Assembly (NCBI GenBank): GCA_016721465.1
Contig: JADKIA010000009.1
Location: forward strand, 62,001-126,000
DNA length: 64,000 bases
Reading direction: 5' to 3'
Source of the DNA: Ideonella sp.
Lineage (GTDB): Bacteria > Pseudomonadota > Gammaproteobacteria > Burkholderiales > Burkholderiaceae_C
Both the position numbers and the translations under genes were made by a program. Under the pieces are notes generated by a model. The model searched no databases. It saw nothing but the letters and a program-made list of their open reading frames with translations, and had not been told where the DNA came from. Shown piece after piece: positions 1 through 9,122 of this stretch. How positions within the stretch are numbered: the stretch's first letter is position 1; every line of letters begins with the position of its first letter.

Positions 1-1
1 C

Positions 2-289
2 ACCGGCTGCCACGGCGCCACCGACCTGTCGCCCGTGTGCATGGGTACCGCGCTGCACTTTGATCTGTGGGTGCCCAACTTCGGCATCCAGGAGCACATG
101 CCCCATGCCGTTGAGACGGACGCCGTGTTCCCGCACAGCTACCGCTTCGAGCACGGCTTCATGCACCCGGGCGAGCAGCCCGGCCATGGCGTCGACATCG
201 ACGAGGCGCTGGCCGCGAAGTACCCCTACCAGCGCGCCTACCTGCCGGTGAACCGCCTGCAGCACGACGGCACGCTGTGGCATTGGTGA
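2..289 (+). CDS. D-mannonate dehydratase (enolase superfamily), C-terminal fragment
   Basis: Only the last 95 codons are present; the reading frame runs off the left edge. The segment carries the conserved C-terminal block of the ManD/RspA branch of the mandelate racemase/enolase superfamily, including HFDLWVPNFGIQE, the HPGE loop, and the terminal PVNRLQHDGTLWHW. Family members dehydrate D-mannonate to 2-keto-3-deoxygluconate in the cytoplasm; some are broader acid-sugar dehydratases. The metal-binding residues lie outside the window, so activity cannot be judged here. The next gene starts 7 bases downstream and encodes a fructuronate reductase-type enzyme, which would make the substrate, so a hexuronate catabolic operon is likely. 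Confidence 0.85.
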   Translation, partial: TGCHGATDLSPVCMGTALHFDLWVPNFGIQEHMPHAVETDAVFPHSYRFEHGFMHPGEQPGHGVDIDEALAAKYPYQRAYLPVNRLQHDGTLWHW

Positions 290-296
290 GCGTCGC

Positions 297-1787
297 GTGA
301 TCGAGGCCAGGCGCCTGCATCCCGCCACGCTGACGGCGCTGCCGGCGGAAGTTCGCACGCCAACGTTCGACAGGATCCGACTGCGCGGCGGCATCGTGCA
401 CCTGGGCCTCGGTGCCTTCATGCGCGCGCACCTGGCCGCCGTCAACGACGATGCGCTGGAGGCCGGCGAGCCGCTCGATTGGGGCATCGTCGGCGTCTCG
501 CTGCGCCACGCGGACACGCGTGATGCGCTGGCGCCGCAGGACGGCCTGTACACCCTGGCCTTGCGCGATGCCCGGGGCGAGCGCCTGCGCGTGATCGGCG
601 GCCTGATCGAGTGCCTGGTGGCGCCCGAGAACCCCGGCGCTGTACTTGACCGCATCGCCCATGCCGACACCCGCATCGTCAGCCTCACGGTCACCGAGAA
701 GGGCTATTGCCACGATCCGGCCAGCGGCGCGTTGCTGTGGTCGCATGCCGACATCGCACACGACCTGGCCAGCCCCGACACACCGCAAAGCGCCATCGGC
801 TGCATCGTGCGCGGACTGGCATTGCGCCGCGCGCGTGGCCTGTCGCCGATCACCTTGATGTCGCTGGACAACCTGCCCGCCAATGGCCACACGCTGCGGC
901 GCCTGGTGCAGAGCTTCGCGCAGCAGGTCGACGCGGGCCTGGCCGATTGGATCGAGAACGGCTGCACCTTCCCCAACAGCATGGTCGATCGCATCGTGCC
1001 GCGCACCACCGAGGCCGACCGCGCGGCGGTGTCCCAGGCCATCGGCCTGAACGATGCCTGGCCGGTGGTCGGCGAGACCTTCATCGACTGGGTCGTGGAA
1101 GACCGCTTCGCCGCAGGCCGCCCCGATTGGACGACCGGCGGCGCCCGCTTCGTGCGCGACGCCGCGCCCTGGGAGCGCCTGAAGCTGCGCATGGTCAACG
1201 GCGCCCACTCCAGCATCGCCTACCTGGCCGTGGCGGCCGGCTGGCCCACGGTCGACGCGGCCATCGCGCAGCCCGCGCTGCGCCGGCACATCGACGCCTT
1301 GATGCGCGACGAGATCGAACCCACGCTGGGGCCGCTGCCCGGCCTGGATCTGCCCGCCTACCGCGCGCAACTGATCGAGCGTTTGCGCAACCCCGCGCTG
1401 GCCCACCGCACTTTGCAGATCGCGATGGACGGCTCGCAGAAGCTGCCGCAGCGCCTGCTGGACACCGTGCGGCATCGGCTCGCGCAATCCGCTTCGATCG
1501 ATCGTTTGGCGCTGGGCATCGCCGCCTGGCTCACCCACCTGCGCGGGCACGACGACGCTGGCCGCGCCGTGCCGCTGGACGACCCGCAGGCGGCGGCCTT
1601 GCGTGCCCTGCGCACGCAAGCGATGGCGCAGCCGGATTGGCGGGCGCGCGCCGAGGCCTTCACGCGATACGCGCCGGTGTTCGCCGACCTGGCGGGCCAC
1701 GAGGCCTTGGTGGCTGCGCTGGGGCCTGCGCTGTCCGAGTTGCACGAGCGCGGCGCTGCCCGCACGCTGGCCAATCGCCTGGCCTGA
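297..1787 (+). CDS. uxuB: Fructuronate reductase / mannitol dehydrogenase family protein
   Basis: A 496-residue NAD-dependent polyol dehydrogenase of the long-chain family, which interconverts D-fructuronate and D-mannonate in the UxuB branch or polyol and ketose in the MtlD branch. The Rossmann loop is GLGAFMRAH (residues 37-45). The catalytic signature is K296-x4-N301-x2-H304 in KLRMVNGAH. The total length is normal for the family. The start is a GTG at 297, 7 bases after the mannonate dehydratase stop. Adjacency to mannonate dehydratase favours fructuronate reductase, but mannitol or arabinitol dehydrogenase cannot be excluded from sequence alone. Confidence 0.8.
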   Translation: MIEARRLHPATLTALPAEVRTPTFDRIRLRGGIVHLGLGAFMRAHLAAVNDDALEAGEPLDWGIVGVSLRHADTRDALAPQDGLYTLALRDARGERLRVIGGLIECLVAPENPGAVLDRIAHADTRIVSLTVTEKGYCHDPASGALLWSHADIAHDLASPDTPQSAIGCIVRGLALRRARGLSPITLMSLDNLPANGHTLRRLVQSFAQQVDAGLADWIENGCTFPNSMVDRIVPRTTEADRAAVSQAIGLNDAWPVVGETFIDWVVEDRFAAGRPDWTTGGARFVRDAAPWERLKLRMVNGAHSSIAYLAVAAGWPTVDAAIAQPALRRHIDALMRDEIEPTLGPLPGLDLPAYRAQLIERLRNPALAHRTLQIAMDGSQKLPQRLLDTVRHRLAQSASIDRLALGIAAWLTHLRGHDDAGRAVPLDDPQAAALRALRTQAMAQPDWRARAEAFTRYAPVFADLAGHEALVAALGPALSELHERGAARTLANRLA

Positions 1788-1834
1788 GCGCCAGGCTGGG
1801 TACCATCGAAGCTTTGAACTGCAGGGTTGTGAAC

Positions 1835-3151
1835 ATGGGCGCTCCAATGGGTTTCCGTCTGCCGCGGGTGTGTCTGCCCCGCAGCGACATCGATTTGTCG
1901 AAATGGGCCGTGGTGGCCTGCGACCAGTACACGTCCGAGCCGGAGTACTGGACTGAAGTGGCGCGCGCGGTGGGCGACGCACCGTCCACATTGCAGCTGA
2001 TCTTCCCCGAGGTTTACCTCGGCACGCCCGAGGCCCCGGCGCGCATCGGCCAGATCCAGGCGGCGATGCGCCGCTATCTGGCCGACGGCCTGCTGCGCGA
2101 GCACGATGGCGCGATCTACGTGGAACGCAGCATCGACGGCCAGACGCGGCGCGGCCTGATGCTGGAACTGGATCTGGAGCACTACGACTTCAGCCGCACG
2201 TCCGCCAGCCTGATCCGGCCGACCGAGGGCACCATCGTCGAGCGCCTGGCGCCACGCATCGAGGTGCGCAGCGGCGCCGAGCTGGAGCTGCCACACATCC
2301 TGGTGCTGATCGACGACCCGGCGGGCACGGTGATCGAACCCATCGGCGCTGAGCGCGATGCATTGACCCGCTTGTACGACACGCCGTTGATGCAAGGTGG
2401 CGGCCGCGTGAGTGGCCACGCGGTGGACGCCGCGCGCAGCGAGCGCGCCGTGCAGGCGCTGCAGGCGCTGGCCGACCCCAAGGCCTTCGCCGCGAAGTAC
2501 CGCGTGCCCGAAGGCACGCCGCCCATGCTGTTTGCCATGGGCGACGGCAACCATTCGCTGGCCACGGCCAAGGCGATCTGGGACCGCGTGAAGACCTCCG
2601 TGGGCCCGGACCACCCCAGCCGCTATGCGCTGGTGGAGGTGGAGAACATCCACGACCCGGCGCTGCACTTCGAGCCCATCCACCGCGTGCTGTTCGGCGT
2701 GAGCGGCGATCTGCGTCAGGCCTTGGCCGATGCCTTGGGAAGCCGCGTGCGCATCGTCGATGTGCCATCGGCCACCGCCATGCGCGAACGCGTGCGCGCC
2801 GTCGAGGCCGGCGGCTCGCAGCAGGCCGCCGGCCTGGTCGGCCCGGGTGGGCGCTTCGAGGTCATCGAGATCAGCCAGCCACCCTCCACGCTGGCCGTGG
2901 GCACGCTGCAGCCGATCATCGACGCGTTCATCGAGCATGGCGGCGCGACGCACATCGACTACGTGCATGGCGACGATGTGCTGGAGCGCCTGGGCCAGCA
3001 GGCCGGCAACCTGGGAATGCACCTGCCCACCGTGGGCAAGAGCGACCTGCTGCGCATGGTGGTGCGCGAGGGCCCGTTGCCACGCAAGACCTTCTCGATG
3101 GGCGAAGCGCACGAGAAGCGCTTCTACGTGGAGGCGCGGCGCATCCGCTGA
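1835..3151 (+). CDS. DUF1015 family protein
   Basis: A 438-residue soluble protein of the DUF1015 family (PF06245). Recognisable blocks are an N-terminal WAVVACDQYTSEPEYW segment, PTEGTIVERLAPRIEVR in the middle, and FAMGDGNHSLATAKAIW near residue 240, which looks like a conserved nucleotide- or metal-site-like stretch. The biochemical role of the family is not established. ATG 1835 gives the usual N-terminus; an in-frame GTG at 1829 would add two residues. It follows the sugar-acid genes by 47 bases and may be co-transcribed, but no link to that pathway is shown. It ends against a perfect hairpin shared with the convergent exporter gene. Confidence 0.8.
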   Translation: MGAPMGFRLPRVCLPRSDIDLSKWAVVACDQYTSEPEYWTEVARAVGDAPSTLQLIFPEVYLGTPEAPARIGQIQAAMRRYLADGLLREHDGAIYVERSIDGQTRRGLMLELDLEHYDFSRTSASLIRPTEGTIVERLAPRIEVRSGAELELPHILVLIDDPAGTVIEPIGAERDALTRLYDTPLMQGGGRVSGHAVDAARSERAVQALQALADPKAFAAKYRVPEGTPPMLFAMGDGNHSLATAKAIWDRVKTSVGPDHPSRYALVEVENIHDPALHFEPIHRVLFGVSGDLRQALADALGSRVRIVDVPSATAMRERVRAVEAGGSQQAAGLVGPGGRFEVIEISQPPSTLAVGTLQPIIDAFIEHGGATHIDYVHGDDVLERLGQQAGNLGMHLPTVGKSDLLRMVVREGPLPRKTFSMGEAHEKRFYVEARRIR

Positions 3152-3158
3152 TCACGCC

Positions 3159-3190
3159 GGCGCCGCGGCGGCACCTGCCGCCGCGGCGCC
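3159..3190. terminator. Perfect 15-bp inverted repeat between convergent genes
   Basis: Bases 3159-3173 and 3176-3190 are exact reverse complements separated by two bases, all G/C-rich. It sits in the 41-base gap between the stops of the DUF1015 gene and the EamA exporter, so it could stop transcription from both sides. There is no clear T-tract on either strand, so a structure-only or Rho-assisted mechanism is possible. Confidence 0.6.
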
Positions 3191-3192
3191 GC

Positions 3193-4107
3193 TCAGCCCT
3201 TGCGCAGGCCCAGCGAAACGACGGTGCCGACCACGATCAGCCCGCCGGCCACCTGCATCCACGCGATGGATTGGCCCAGCACCAGCCAGGCCAGGGCCAA
3301 CGCAAAGATGGGTTCGATGTTCATGATGGCCGAGTTGCCCACCACGCCCAGCTTGGGCAGCACCACGAACATGATGGTGAAGGCCGTGCCGTAAAGGCAG
3401 GTGAGCGCCGCCAGACCCCACCAGCCGGCCACGGCCTGAGGAAGGTGAAAGCCGCCCTGCGTGGCCACACCCACCAGGGCCAGCACGCCGACCAGCGCCA
3501 GGGTGCAGGCGGTGCGCACGCGGCCGTCCAGATCGGCCGCCTCGTGCTGCGTCACCACCAGGGCCAGGCCGAAGGTGGCGGCCGCCGCCAGCGCGAAGGC
3601 CACACCCACGCCGATGCGCCCCCACTGCCCGGCCGCGCCCAGGCCCGAGGCCGCGCCGAAGACATCCAGCGCCAGCGCCAGGCCGATCATCATCAATGGC
3701 ATCGCGCGCAGCACCCGCGGCTCGGGCCGGTGCCCGTAGAACACGCGCGCCCACAGCGCCGTCCACAACGGGTAGGTGTTGAACGCCAGCAAGGCCAAGG
3801 CCACGGGCAGCCGCGCCACCGAGGCATACAGGCACAGGCTCTGCACGCCGATCAGGGCGCCGATGGCGGGCACGGCCTTGCGATGTTGCGCCGTCAGGCG
3901 CAGCGGCACGCCCTGCCAAAGGCACAGCAACGTCACCACCGCCGATGTGACCACGCTGCGGAAGCTCACCGCCGTGGCCACGTCCACCCCGTGGTTGAAG
4001 GCCAGTCGCGCGGCCACGTGGTTCGCGCCCATCATCAGCGCGATGAGCAGCAGTGTGGCGAAGGCGGTGCCGGACAGGGCGGTGCCGGCGTGTGAACGGA
4101 CGGTCAT
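3193..4107 (-). CDS. EamA/DMT-superfamily metabolite exporter
   Basis: A 304-residue integral membrane protein with about ten hydrophobic segments arranged as two EamA repeats of five helices. Conserved family features include the loop after helix 4 with FNTYPLWTALWARVFY and the second-repeat segment IMNIEPIFALALAWLVLGQS. DMT exporters move small metabolites or amino acids across the inner membrane; the substrate is unknown. The start at 4107 (MTVRSHAG) was chosen because upstream in-frame sequence is Arg-rich and not membrane-like. The gene is divergent from the ABC transporter genes that follow. Confidence 0.85.
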   Translation of the reverse strand: MTVRSHAGTALSGTAFATLLLIALMMGANHVAARLAFNHGVDVATAVSFRSVVTSAVVTLLCLWQGVPLRLTAQHRKAVPAIGALIGVQSLCLYASVARLPVALALLAFNTYPLWTALWARVFYGHRPEPRVLRAMPLMMIGLALALDVFGAASGLGAAGQWGRIGVGVAFALAAAATFGLALVVTQHEAADLDGRVRTACTLALVGVLALVGVATQGGFHLPQAVAGWWGLAALTCLYGTAFTIMFVVLPKLGVVGNSAIMNIEPIFALALAWLVLGQSIAWMQVAGGLIVVGTVVSLGLRKG

Positions 4108-4400
4108 CGAAATGCGGTGGATGCTGCAGGCGGGGTTGGACGGTGGAGGCCGAGGGGCCAGCGGCGATTGGCCCGAACTCTGCCGGCGGGCAGCGCGGCG
4201 CACGACACCATTTGTGCGCGCGGCCTGGGCGAAAAAGCAAGCCGGCGCACCACCCGTCCTGCAGCGTCGCAATCCATCGCGCCGTCGGCGCCTCCGGTCG
4301 GATCGGGTGCGCCAAGGCGGCTGCGAATGACTACAGTGCCGCACATCCCGGCGTCGCCTTGCGCGATGCTGCCTGTCCGCAGATCCTCGAGAACGCCGCC

Positions 4401-5309
4401 ATGCTGTCCATCCACGACCTGTCCCACGTCTACCCCAACGGCACGCGCGCGCTCGATGCCGTGTCGCTGCAGATCCCGCCCGGCATGTTCGGCCTGCTCG
4501 GGCCCAACGGCGCGGGCAAATCCTCGCTGATGCGTTGCCTGGCCACGCTGCAGGTGCCGACCGCGGGCACCATCCGTTTTGGCGACATCGACGTGCTGGC
4601 CGAGCCCGCCACGCTGCGTGCCACGCTGGGCTACCTGCCGCAGGACTTCGGCGTGTACCCGCGCGTGTCGGCCTGGGACATGCTGGAGCACCTGGCTGTG
4701 CTCAAGGGCGTGGCCGGCCGCAGCGAGCGGCGCGAGACGGTCGAGACGCTGCTGCAGCAGGTGAACCTGTGGGACGTGCGCGGCAAGGCCATCGCCGGTT
4801 TCTCCGGCGGCATGCGCCAGCGCTTCGGCATTGCGCAGGCGCTGATCGGCAACCCGCGGCTGATCATCGTGGACGAGCCCACCGCCGGGCTGGACCCGGA
4901 AGAGCGCAACCGCTTCAACAACCTGCTGAGCGAAATCGGCCAGAACGTCGTGGTGATCCTGTCCACCCACATCGTGGACGACGTGACCGACCTGTGCCCG
5001 CGCATGGCCATCCTGGTGGGCGGGCGCATCGTGAGCACGGGCACACCGGCCGAGTTGATCGCCGCGCTGCAGGGCCGCATCTGGCAGGCCAGCATCGAGC
5101 GGGGTGAACTGGAAGGCGCGCGCCGCCAGCACCGGGTGATCGCCACACGCCTGCGCGCCGGCCGCACGGTGATCCGGGTGTTGGCCGACGGCTCGCCCAG
5201 CCCGCACTTCACGCCGGTGGAGGCCGGGCTGGAGGACGTGTACTTCGCGACCTTGCTCGAACACCGCGAACACGCCTCGGCCGACCGCGCAACGAAGAAG
5301 GCGGCCTGA
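4401..5309 (+). CDS. ABC transporter ATP-binding protein
   Basis: A 302-residue ABC ATPase. Walker A is GPNGAGKSS (34-42), the signature motif is FSGGMRQRF, and Walker B is LIIVDEPTAGLDP, followed by the switch histidine in LSTHIVDD. A C-terminal extension of about 80 residues follows the nucleotide-binding domain, as in ATPases that serve large export permeases. Only two bases separate its stop from the next ATG, so the two genes form one operon and the next protein is almost certainly its membrane partner. The substrate is not apparent. Confidence 0.9.
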   Translation: MLSIHDLSHVYPNGTRALDAVSLQIPPGMFGLLGPNGAGKSSLMRCLATLQVPTAGTIRFGDIDVLAEPATLRATLGYLPQDFGVYPRVSAWDMLEHLAVLKGVAGRSERRETVETLLQQVNLWDVRGKAIAGFSGGMRQRFGIAQALIGNPRLIIVDEPTAGLDPEERNRFNNLLSEIGQNVVVILSTHIVDDVTDLCPRMAILVGGRIVSTGTPAELIAALQGRIWQASIERGELEGARRQHRVIATRLRAGRTVIRVLADGSPSPHFTPVEAGLEDVYFATLLEHREHASADRATKKAA

Positions 5310-5311
5310 CC

Positions 5312-8300
5312 ATGTTTGCCCACATCGCGCGTTTCGAATGGCGCTACCAGCTGCGCAGCCCGGTGTTCTGGGTGGGCGCCGCGCTGTTCTTCCTGATGGC
5401 CTTTGGCGCCACCACGGTGGACACCATCCAGATCGGCAGCCGCGGCAACGTGAACCTCAACTCGCCGTTTGCCATCGTGCAGACCGTGGGCATCATGGGC
5501 GTGTTCGCCATCTTCGTGCTGGTGGCCATGGTGGCGGGCACCGTGATCCGCGACGACGAGACCGGCTTCGCGCCCATCCTGCGCAGCACGCGACTGGGCA
5601 AGGGCGCCTACCTGGGCGGGCGCTTCACGGGCTCGATCTCTGCGGCGCTGCTGGTGCTGGCGATGGTGCCGCTGGCCATCGCCATCGGCTCGGCCATGCC
5701 CTGGCAGGACCCGGAGAAGATCGGCCCGTTCCAGATCACCCACTACCTCTACGCGCTGTTCGTCTTCGGCCTGCCCACGCTGCTGATCATGGGCGCGGCG
5801 TTCTTCGCGCTGGCCACGGCCACGCGGTCGATGGTGTGGACCTACGTGGGCGCCGTGGCGCTGCTGGTGCTGTTCTCGGCCACCCGCGTGTGGCTGCGCA
5901 ACCTGCAGCACGACACACTCGCGGGGCTGGCCGACCCCTTCGGCCTGTCCGCGCTGTTCACCGTCACCAAGTACTGGACGGCGGCCGAACGCAACACGCT
6001 GCTGCCGCCAGTGAGCGGCCTGCTGCTGGCCAACCGGGCGCTGTGGGTGGGGGTGGCCGCGACGCTGTTCGCCGTGGCCTACCGCGTCTTCCGCTTCGAG
6101 ACCCGGGCGGGCCACGCGGCCGCCAAGCTCGACGTGCCCGAGACCGCGCCTACGGTGACACGCGGCCCCTTGCCTGCGCCCCGCGCCGATGCCGCCACGG
6201 CCCGTGCGCAGCTGCTGGCCCTGGCGCGCTTCGACATGGGCCAGGTGTTCCGCAGCCCGGCCTTCTTCGTGCTGTTGTTCATCGGCGTCATCAATGCCGC
6301 CCTGTCGGCCTGGTTCACCGGCGAGTTCTACGGCAGCACCCCTTACCCCGTCACGCGGCTGATGGTGCAGGCCCTGCAGGGGGGCTTCACGATCATGCCG
6401 ATGATCATCGCCATCTACTACGGCGGCGAACTCGTGTGGCGCGACCGCGACCGCCGCGTGCACGAGATGGTGGACGCCACCGCGGCGCCCGACTGGGCGC
6501 ACCTGGTGCCCAAGATCCTGGCCATCGCCGGGGTGCTGGCCGCCACCTCGCTGGTGGCCATGCTCACCGGCATGGCGGTGCAGGCACTGCGCGGCTACTG
6601 GCACTTCGAGCCGCAGGCCTACCTGCTGTGGTTCGTGTTGCCCACGGCGATCGGCGCGCTGCAGCTGGCCGTGCTGTCGGTGCTCGTGCAGGTGCTGGTG
6701 CCGCAGAAGTTCATCGGCTGGGGCGTGATGATGGTGCAGCTGGTGGCCATGATCGCGCTGTCTTCGGCCGGCTTCGAGCACAACCTCTACAGCTTCGCCG
6801 GCACGCCCAACGTGCCGCTGTCGGACATGAACGGCATGTCGCGTTTCTGGATCGGTGCGGCCTGGTTCCAGCTGTACTGGACGGCCTTCTCGCTGGTGCT
6901 CGCCGTGCTGGCCTACGCGCTGTGGCGGCGCGGCACGACCACCCCGTTGCGCCCGCGCCTGGCGGCACTGCCACGGCGGCTGCATGGCGGTGCACTCTGG
7001 CTTGGCGGAGCCGGCCTGGCCGCCTGGCTGGGCACGGGCGCCTTCATCTTCCACAACACCAACCAGCTCAACACCTACCGCACCGCGCCGCAGCGCGACG
7101 CGCTGCTGGCCGAGGCCGAGCGCGAGCTGCTGCCGTTCGAGAAGCTGCCCATGCCACGCATCACGGCGGTGACGATGGACGTGCAGCTCTACCCGCGCGA
7201 GGCGCGCGCCGTCACCACCGGCCGCTATCGGCTGGAAAATCGCAGCGGCCAGCCCATCGATCAGGTGCACCTGGCCTGGGCCGAGCGGCTCAAGCTGGAC
7301 TCGATCGAGCTGCCCGGCGCGGTGATGGACAAGGACTACCCGCGGCTGCGCTACCGCATCTACCGGCTCACGCCGTCGCTGCAAGCCGGGGAGGTGCGCG
7401 AAATGCGCTTCCGCACCACGCTCGAAGAGCGCGGCTTTCCGAACGGCGCCCCGCTCACCCGCATCGTGGACAACGGCAGCTTCCTGGACAACACCGAGAT
7501 CGTGCCGGCCATCGGCATGTCGCGCGAGGGCCTGCTCACCGACCGCGCCAAGCGCCGCAAGCACGGCCTGCCGGTGGACCTGCGCCCGCCCACGCTGGAG
7601 GACGAAACCGGCCGCGCTCAGAACATGCTGAGCCAGAGCAGCGACTGGGTGGACGCCGACATCACCGTCACCACCGACGCCGACCAGACGCCCATCGCGC
7701 CGGGCTACACCTTGTCCGACAGCACCAAGGATGGTCGGCGCACGGCGCACTTCAAGCCCGATGCGCCAATCAACTTCTACTTCTCGGTGCAATCGGCCCG
7801 CTACGCCGTCAAGACCGACAAGCTCAAGCGCGAGGGGCTCGAGGACGTTGATCTGGCGGTCTACTACCATCCGGGCCACGAGTACAACGTGGCGCGCATG
7901 CTCTCGGCCATGAAGGCCTCGCTGGCGCTGTTTGGCGAGGCCTTCTCGCCGTATCAGTTCCGCCAGGCGCGCATCCTCGAGTTCCCGGCCTACGCCACCT
8001 TTGCGCAATCCTTTGCCAACACCATTCCGTACTCTGAGGACATCGGCTTCCTGGCCAGGCTGGGTGGGCCCGAGAAGATCGATCTGGTCACCTACGTCAC
8101 CGCGCACGAGATTGCCCACCAATGGTGGGGCCACCAGCTGGTGCCGAGCAAGCAACAAGGCGCCACCCTGCTGGTGGAATCCTTCGCGCAGTATTCGGCC
8201 CTGCTGGTGATGGAGCGACTCTACGGCCGCGAGCAGATGCGCCGCTTCCTCAAGTACGAGCTCGACCGCTACCTGCGCGCCCGTGGCAGCGAGACGCTGG

Positions 8301-8896
8301 AGGAGTTGCCCCTGGCGCGCGTGGAAAACCAGCCCTACATCCACTACCAGAAGGGTTCGCTGGCCATGTACTGGCTAAAGGAGGTGGTGGGCGAAGAAAA
8401 GGTGAACCGCGCGCTGGCCAAGTTGCTCAAACAGTACGCGTTCAAGGCTGCGCCGTATGCCAACAGCACCGATTTCCTCAAGCTGCTGCGCGCCGAAGCG
8501 GGCCCCGAGCACGACGCCTTGATCACCGACCTGTTCGAGCGCATCACGCTGCTGGACGTGAAGGTGAGCCAGGCCAGCGCCAAGCCACGCGCCGATGGCA
8601 AGTTCGATGTCACGCTCGAAGTCGAGGCGCGCAAGCTCTACGCCGATGGCAAGGGCAAGGAAACCGAAAGCCCGCTGGACGAGCCCTTCGACATCGGGGT
8701 GTTCAGCGCCGAGCCGGGCAGCGCAGAGTTCACCGACAAATCGGTCGTGTACTTTGCACGTCAGCCCATCAAGACCGGCAAGCAGACGATCCACGTGGTG
8801 GTGGATCGCCGGCCCACGCATGCGGGAGTGGACCCGTACAACAAACGCATCGACCGCAACTCGACGGACAACGTGGCGAAAGTGGAGTTGCCATGA
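5312..8896 (+). CDS. ABC permease fused to M1-like metallopeptidase
   Basis: An 1,194-residue two-part protein. Residues about 1-590 are an ABC-2-type permease made of two similar halves, each opening with an ARF...RSP block (near residues 5-16 and 307-319) and followed by about six membrane helices. Residues about 600-1194 form a large extracytoplasmic M1-type peptidase domain. The zinc site is H932-E-I-A-H936, and the likely third ligand is E956, 19 residues on. This architecture occurs as ABC permease/M1 aminopeptidase proteins in proteobacteria. The protein probably exports or processes a peptide substrate using the upstream ATPase; the substrate is unknown. The C-terminus matches the predicted soluble fold without truncation. 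Confidence 0.88.
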   Translation: MFAHIARFEWRYQLRSPVFWVGAALFFLMAFGATTVDTIQIGSRGNVNLNSPFAIVQTVGIMGVFAIFVLVAMVAGTVIRDDETGFAPILRSTRLGKGAYLGGRFTGSISAALLVLAMVPLAIAIGSAMPWQDPEKIGPFQITHYLYALFVFGLPTLLIMGAAFFALATATRSMVWTYVGAVALLVLFSATRVWLRNLQHDTLAGLADPFGLSALFTVTKYWTAAERNTLLPPVSGLLLANRALWVGVAATLFAVAYRVFRFETRAGHAAAKLDVPETAPTVTRGPLPAPRADAATARAQLLALARFDMGQVFRSPAFFVLLFIGVINAALSAWFTGEFYGSTPYPVTRLMVQALQGGFTIMPMIIAIYYGGELVWRDRDRRVHEMVDATAAPDWAHLVPKILAIAGVLAATSLVAMLTGMAVQALRGYWHFEPQAYLLWFVLPTAIGALQLAVLSVLVQVLVPQKFIGWGVMMVQLVAMIALSSAGFEHNLYSFAGTPNVPLSDMNGMSRFWIGAAWFQLYWTAFSLVLAVLAYALWRRGTTTPLRPRLAALPRRLHGGALWLGGAGLAAWLGTGAFIFHNTNQLNTYRTAPQRDALLAEAERELLPFEKLPMPRITAVTMDVQLYPREARAVTTGRYRLENRSGQPIDQVHLAWAERLKLDSIELPGAVMDKDYPRLRYRIYRLTPSLQAGEVREMRFRTTLEERGFPNGAPLTRIVDNGSFLDNTEIVPAIGMSREGLLTDRAKRRKHGLPVDLRPPTLEDETGRAQNMLSQSSDWVDADITVTTDADQTPIAPGYTLSDSTKDGRRTAHFKPDAPINFYFSVQSARYAVKTDKLKREGLEDVDLAVYYHPGHEYNVARMLSAMKASLALFGEAFSPYQFRQARILEFPAYATFAQSFANTIPYSEDIGFLARLGGPEKIDLVTYVTAHEIAHQWWGHQLVPSKQQGATLLVESFAQYSALLVMERLYGREQMRRFLKYELDRYLRARGSETLEELPLARVENQPYIHYQKGSLAMYWLKEVVGEEKVNRALAKLLKQYAFKAAPYANSTDFLKLLRAEAGPEHDALITDLFERITLLDVKVSQASAKPRADGKFDVTLEVEARKLYADGKGKETESPLDEPFDIGVFSAEPGSAEFTDKSVVYFARQPIKTGKQTIHVVVDRRPTHAGVDPYNKRIDRNSTDNVAKVELP

Positions 8897-8988
8897 GCGT
8901 GGCTGTCTTATGCGTTCGTTGGAGCGTGCGCACGTTGGCGCGTACCGGCACACCATCAAGAAAGCGCGGGCACGCCACCCTGGTGATT

Positions 8989-9095
8989 GAGCAGGCCGGT
9001 GGGGCGCTGTACGCAGCGAAATAAAGGAGGAGGCATCGGCCGCGAGGCCGATGCCGGGGGACATTCGCGGCGTACAGCGCCCCGGCGGCCTGCTC
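8989..9095. repeat. Large three-part inverted repeat / bidirectional terminator candidate
   Basis: Outer arms 8989-9014 and 9070-9095 pair at 24 of 26 positions. A middle block pairs 9016-9020 (GCGAA) with 9064-9068 (TTCGC). The inner arms GGCATCGGCC (9032-9041) and GGCCGATGCC (9046-9055) are perfect around a GCGA tetraloop. The whole region could fold as one extended cruciform. It fills the 226-base gap between the convergent permease-peptidase and gamma-glutamyltransferase genes. It may be a bidirectional terminator or a dispersed palindromic repeat of the REP kind. No gene was recognised in this gap. Confidence 0.6.
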
Positions 9096-9122
9096 GCGCA
9101 ATGACCCAGCGAATCGAGCGAA

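Noticed and set aside
4631..8344. 1,237-codon open frame antisense to the ABC genes
   Set aside because: His/Gln/Arg-rich low-complexity translation typical of the reverse of GC-rich coding sequence; the sense strand has clear motifs.
8894..9024. Short gene at 8894-9024 after the permease-peptidase
   Set aside because: Overlaps the large inverted repeat and has no ribosome site or domain; treated as noncoding.
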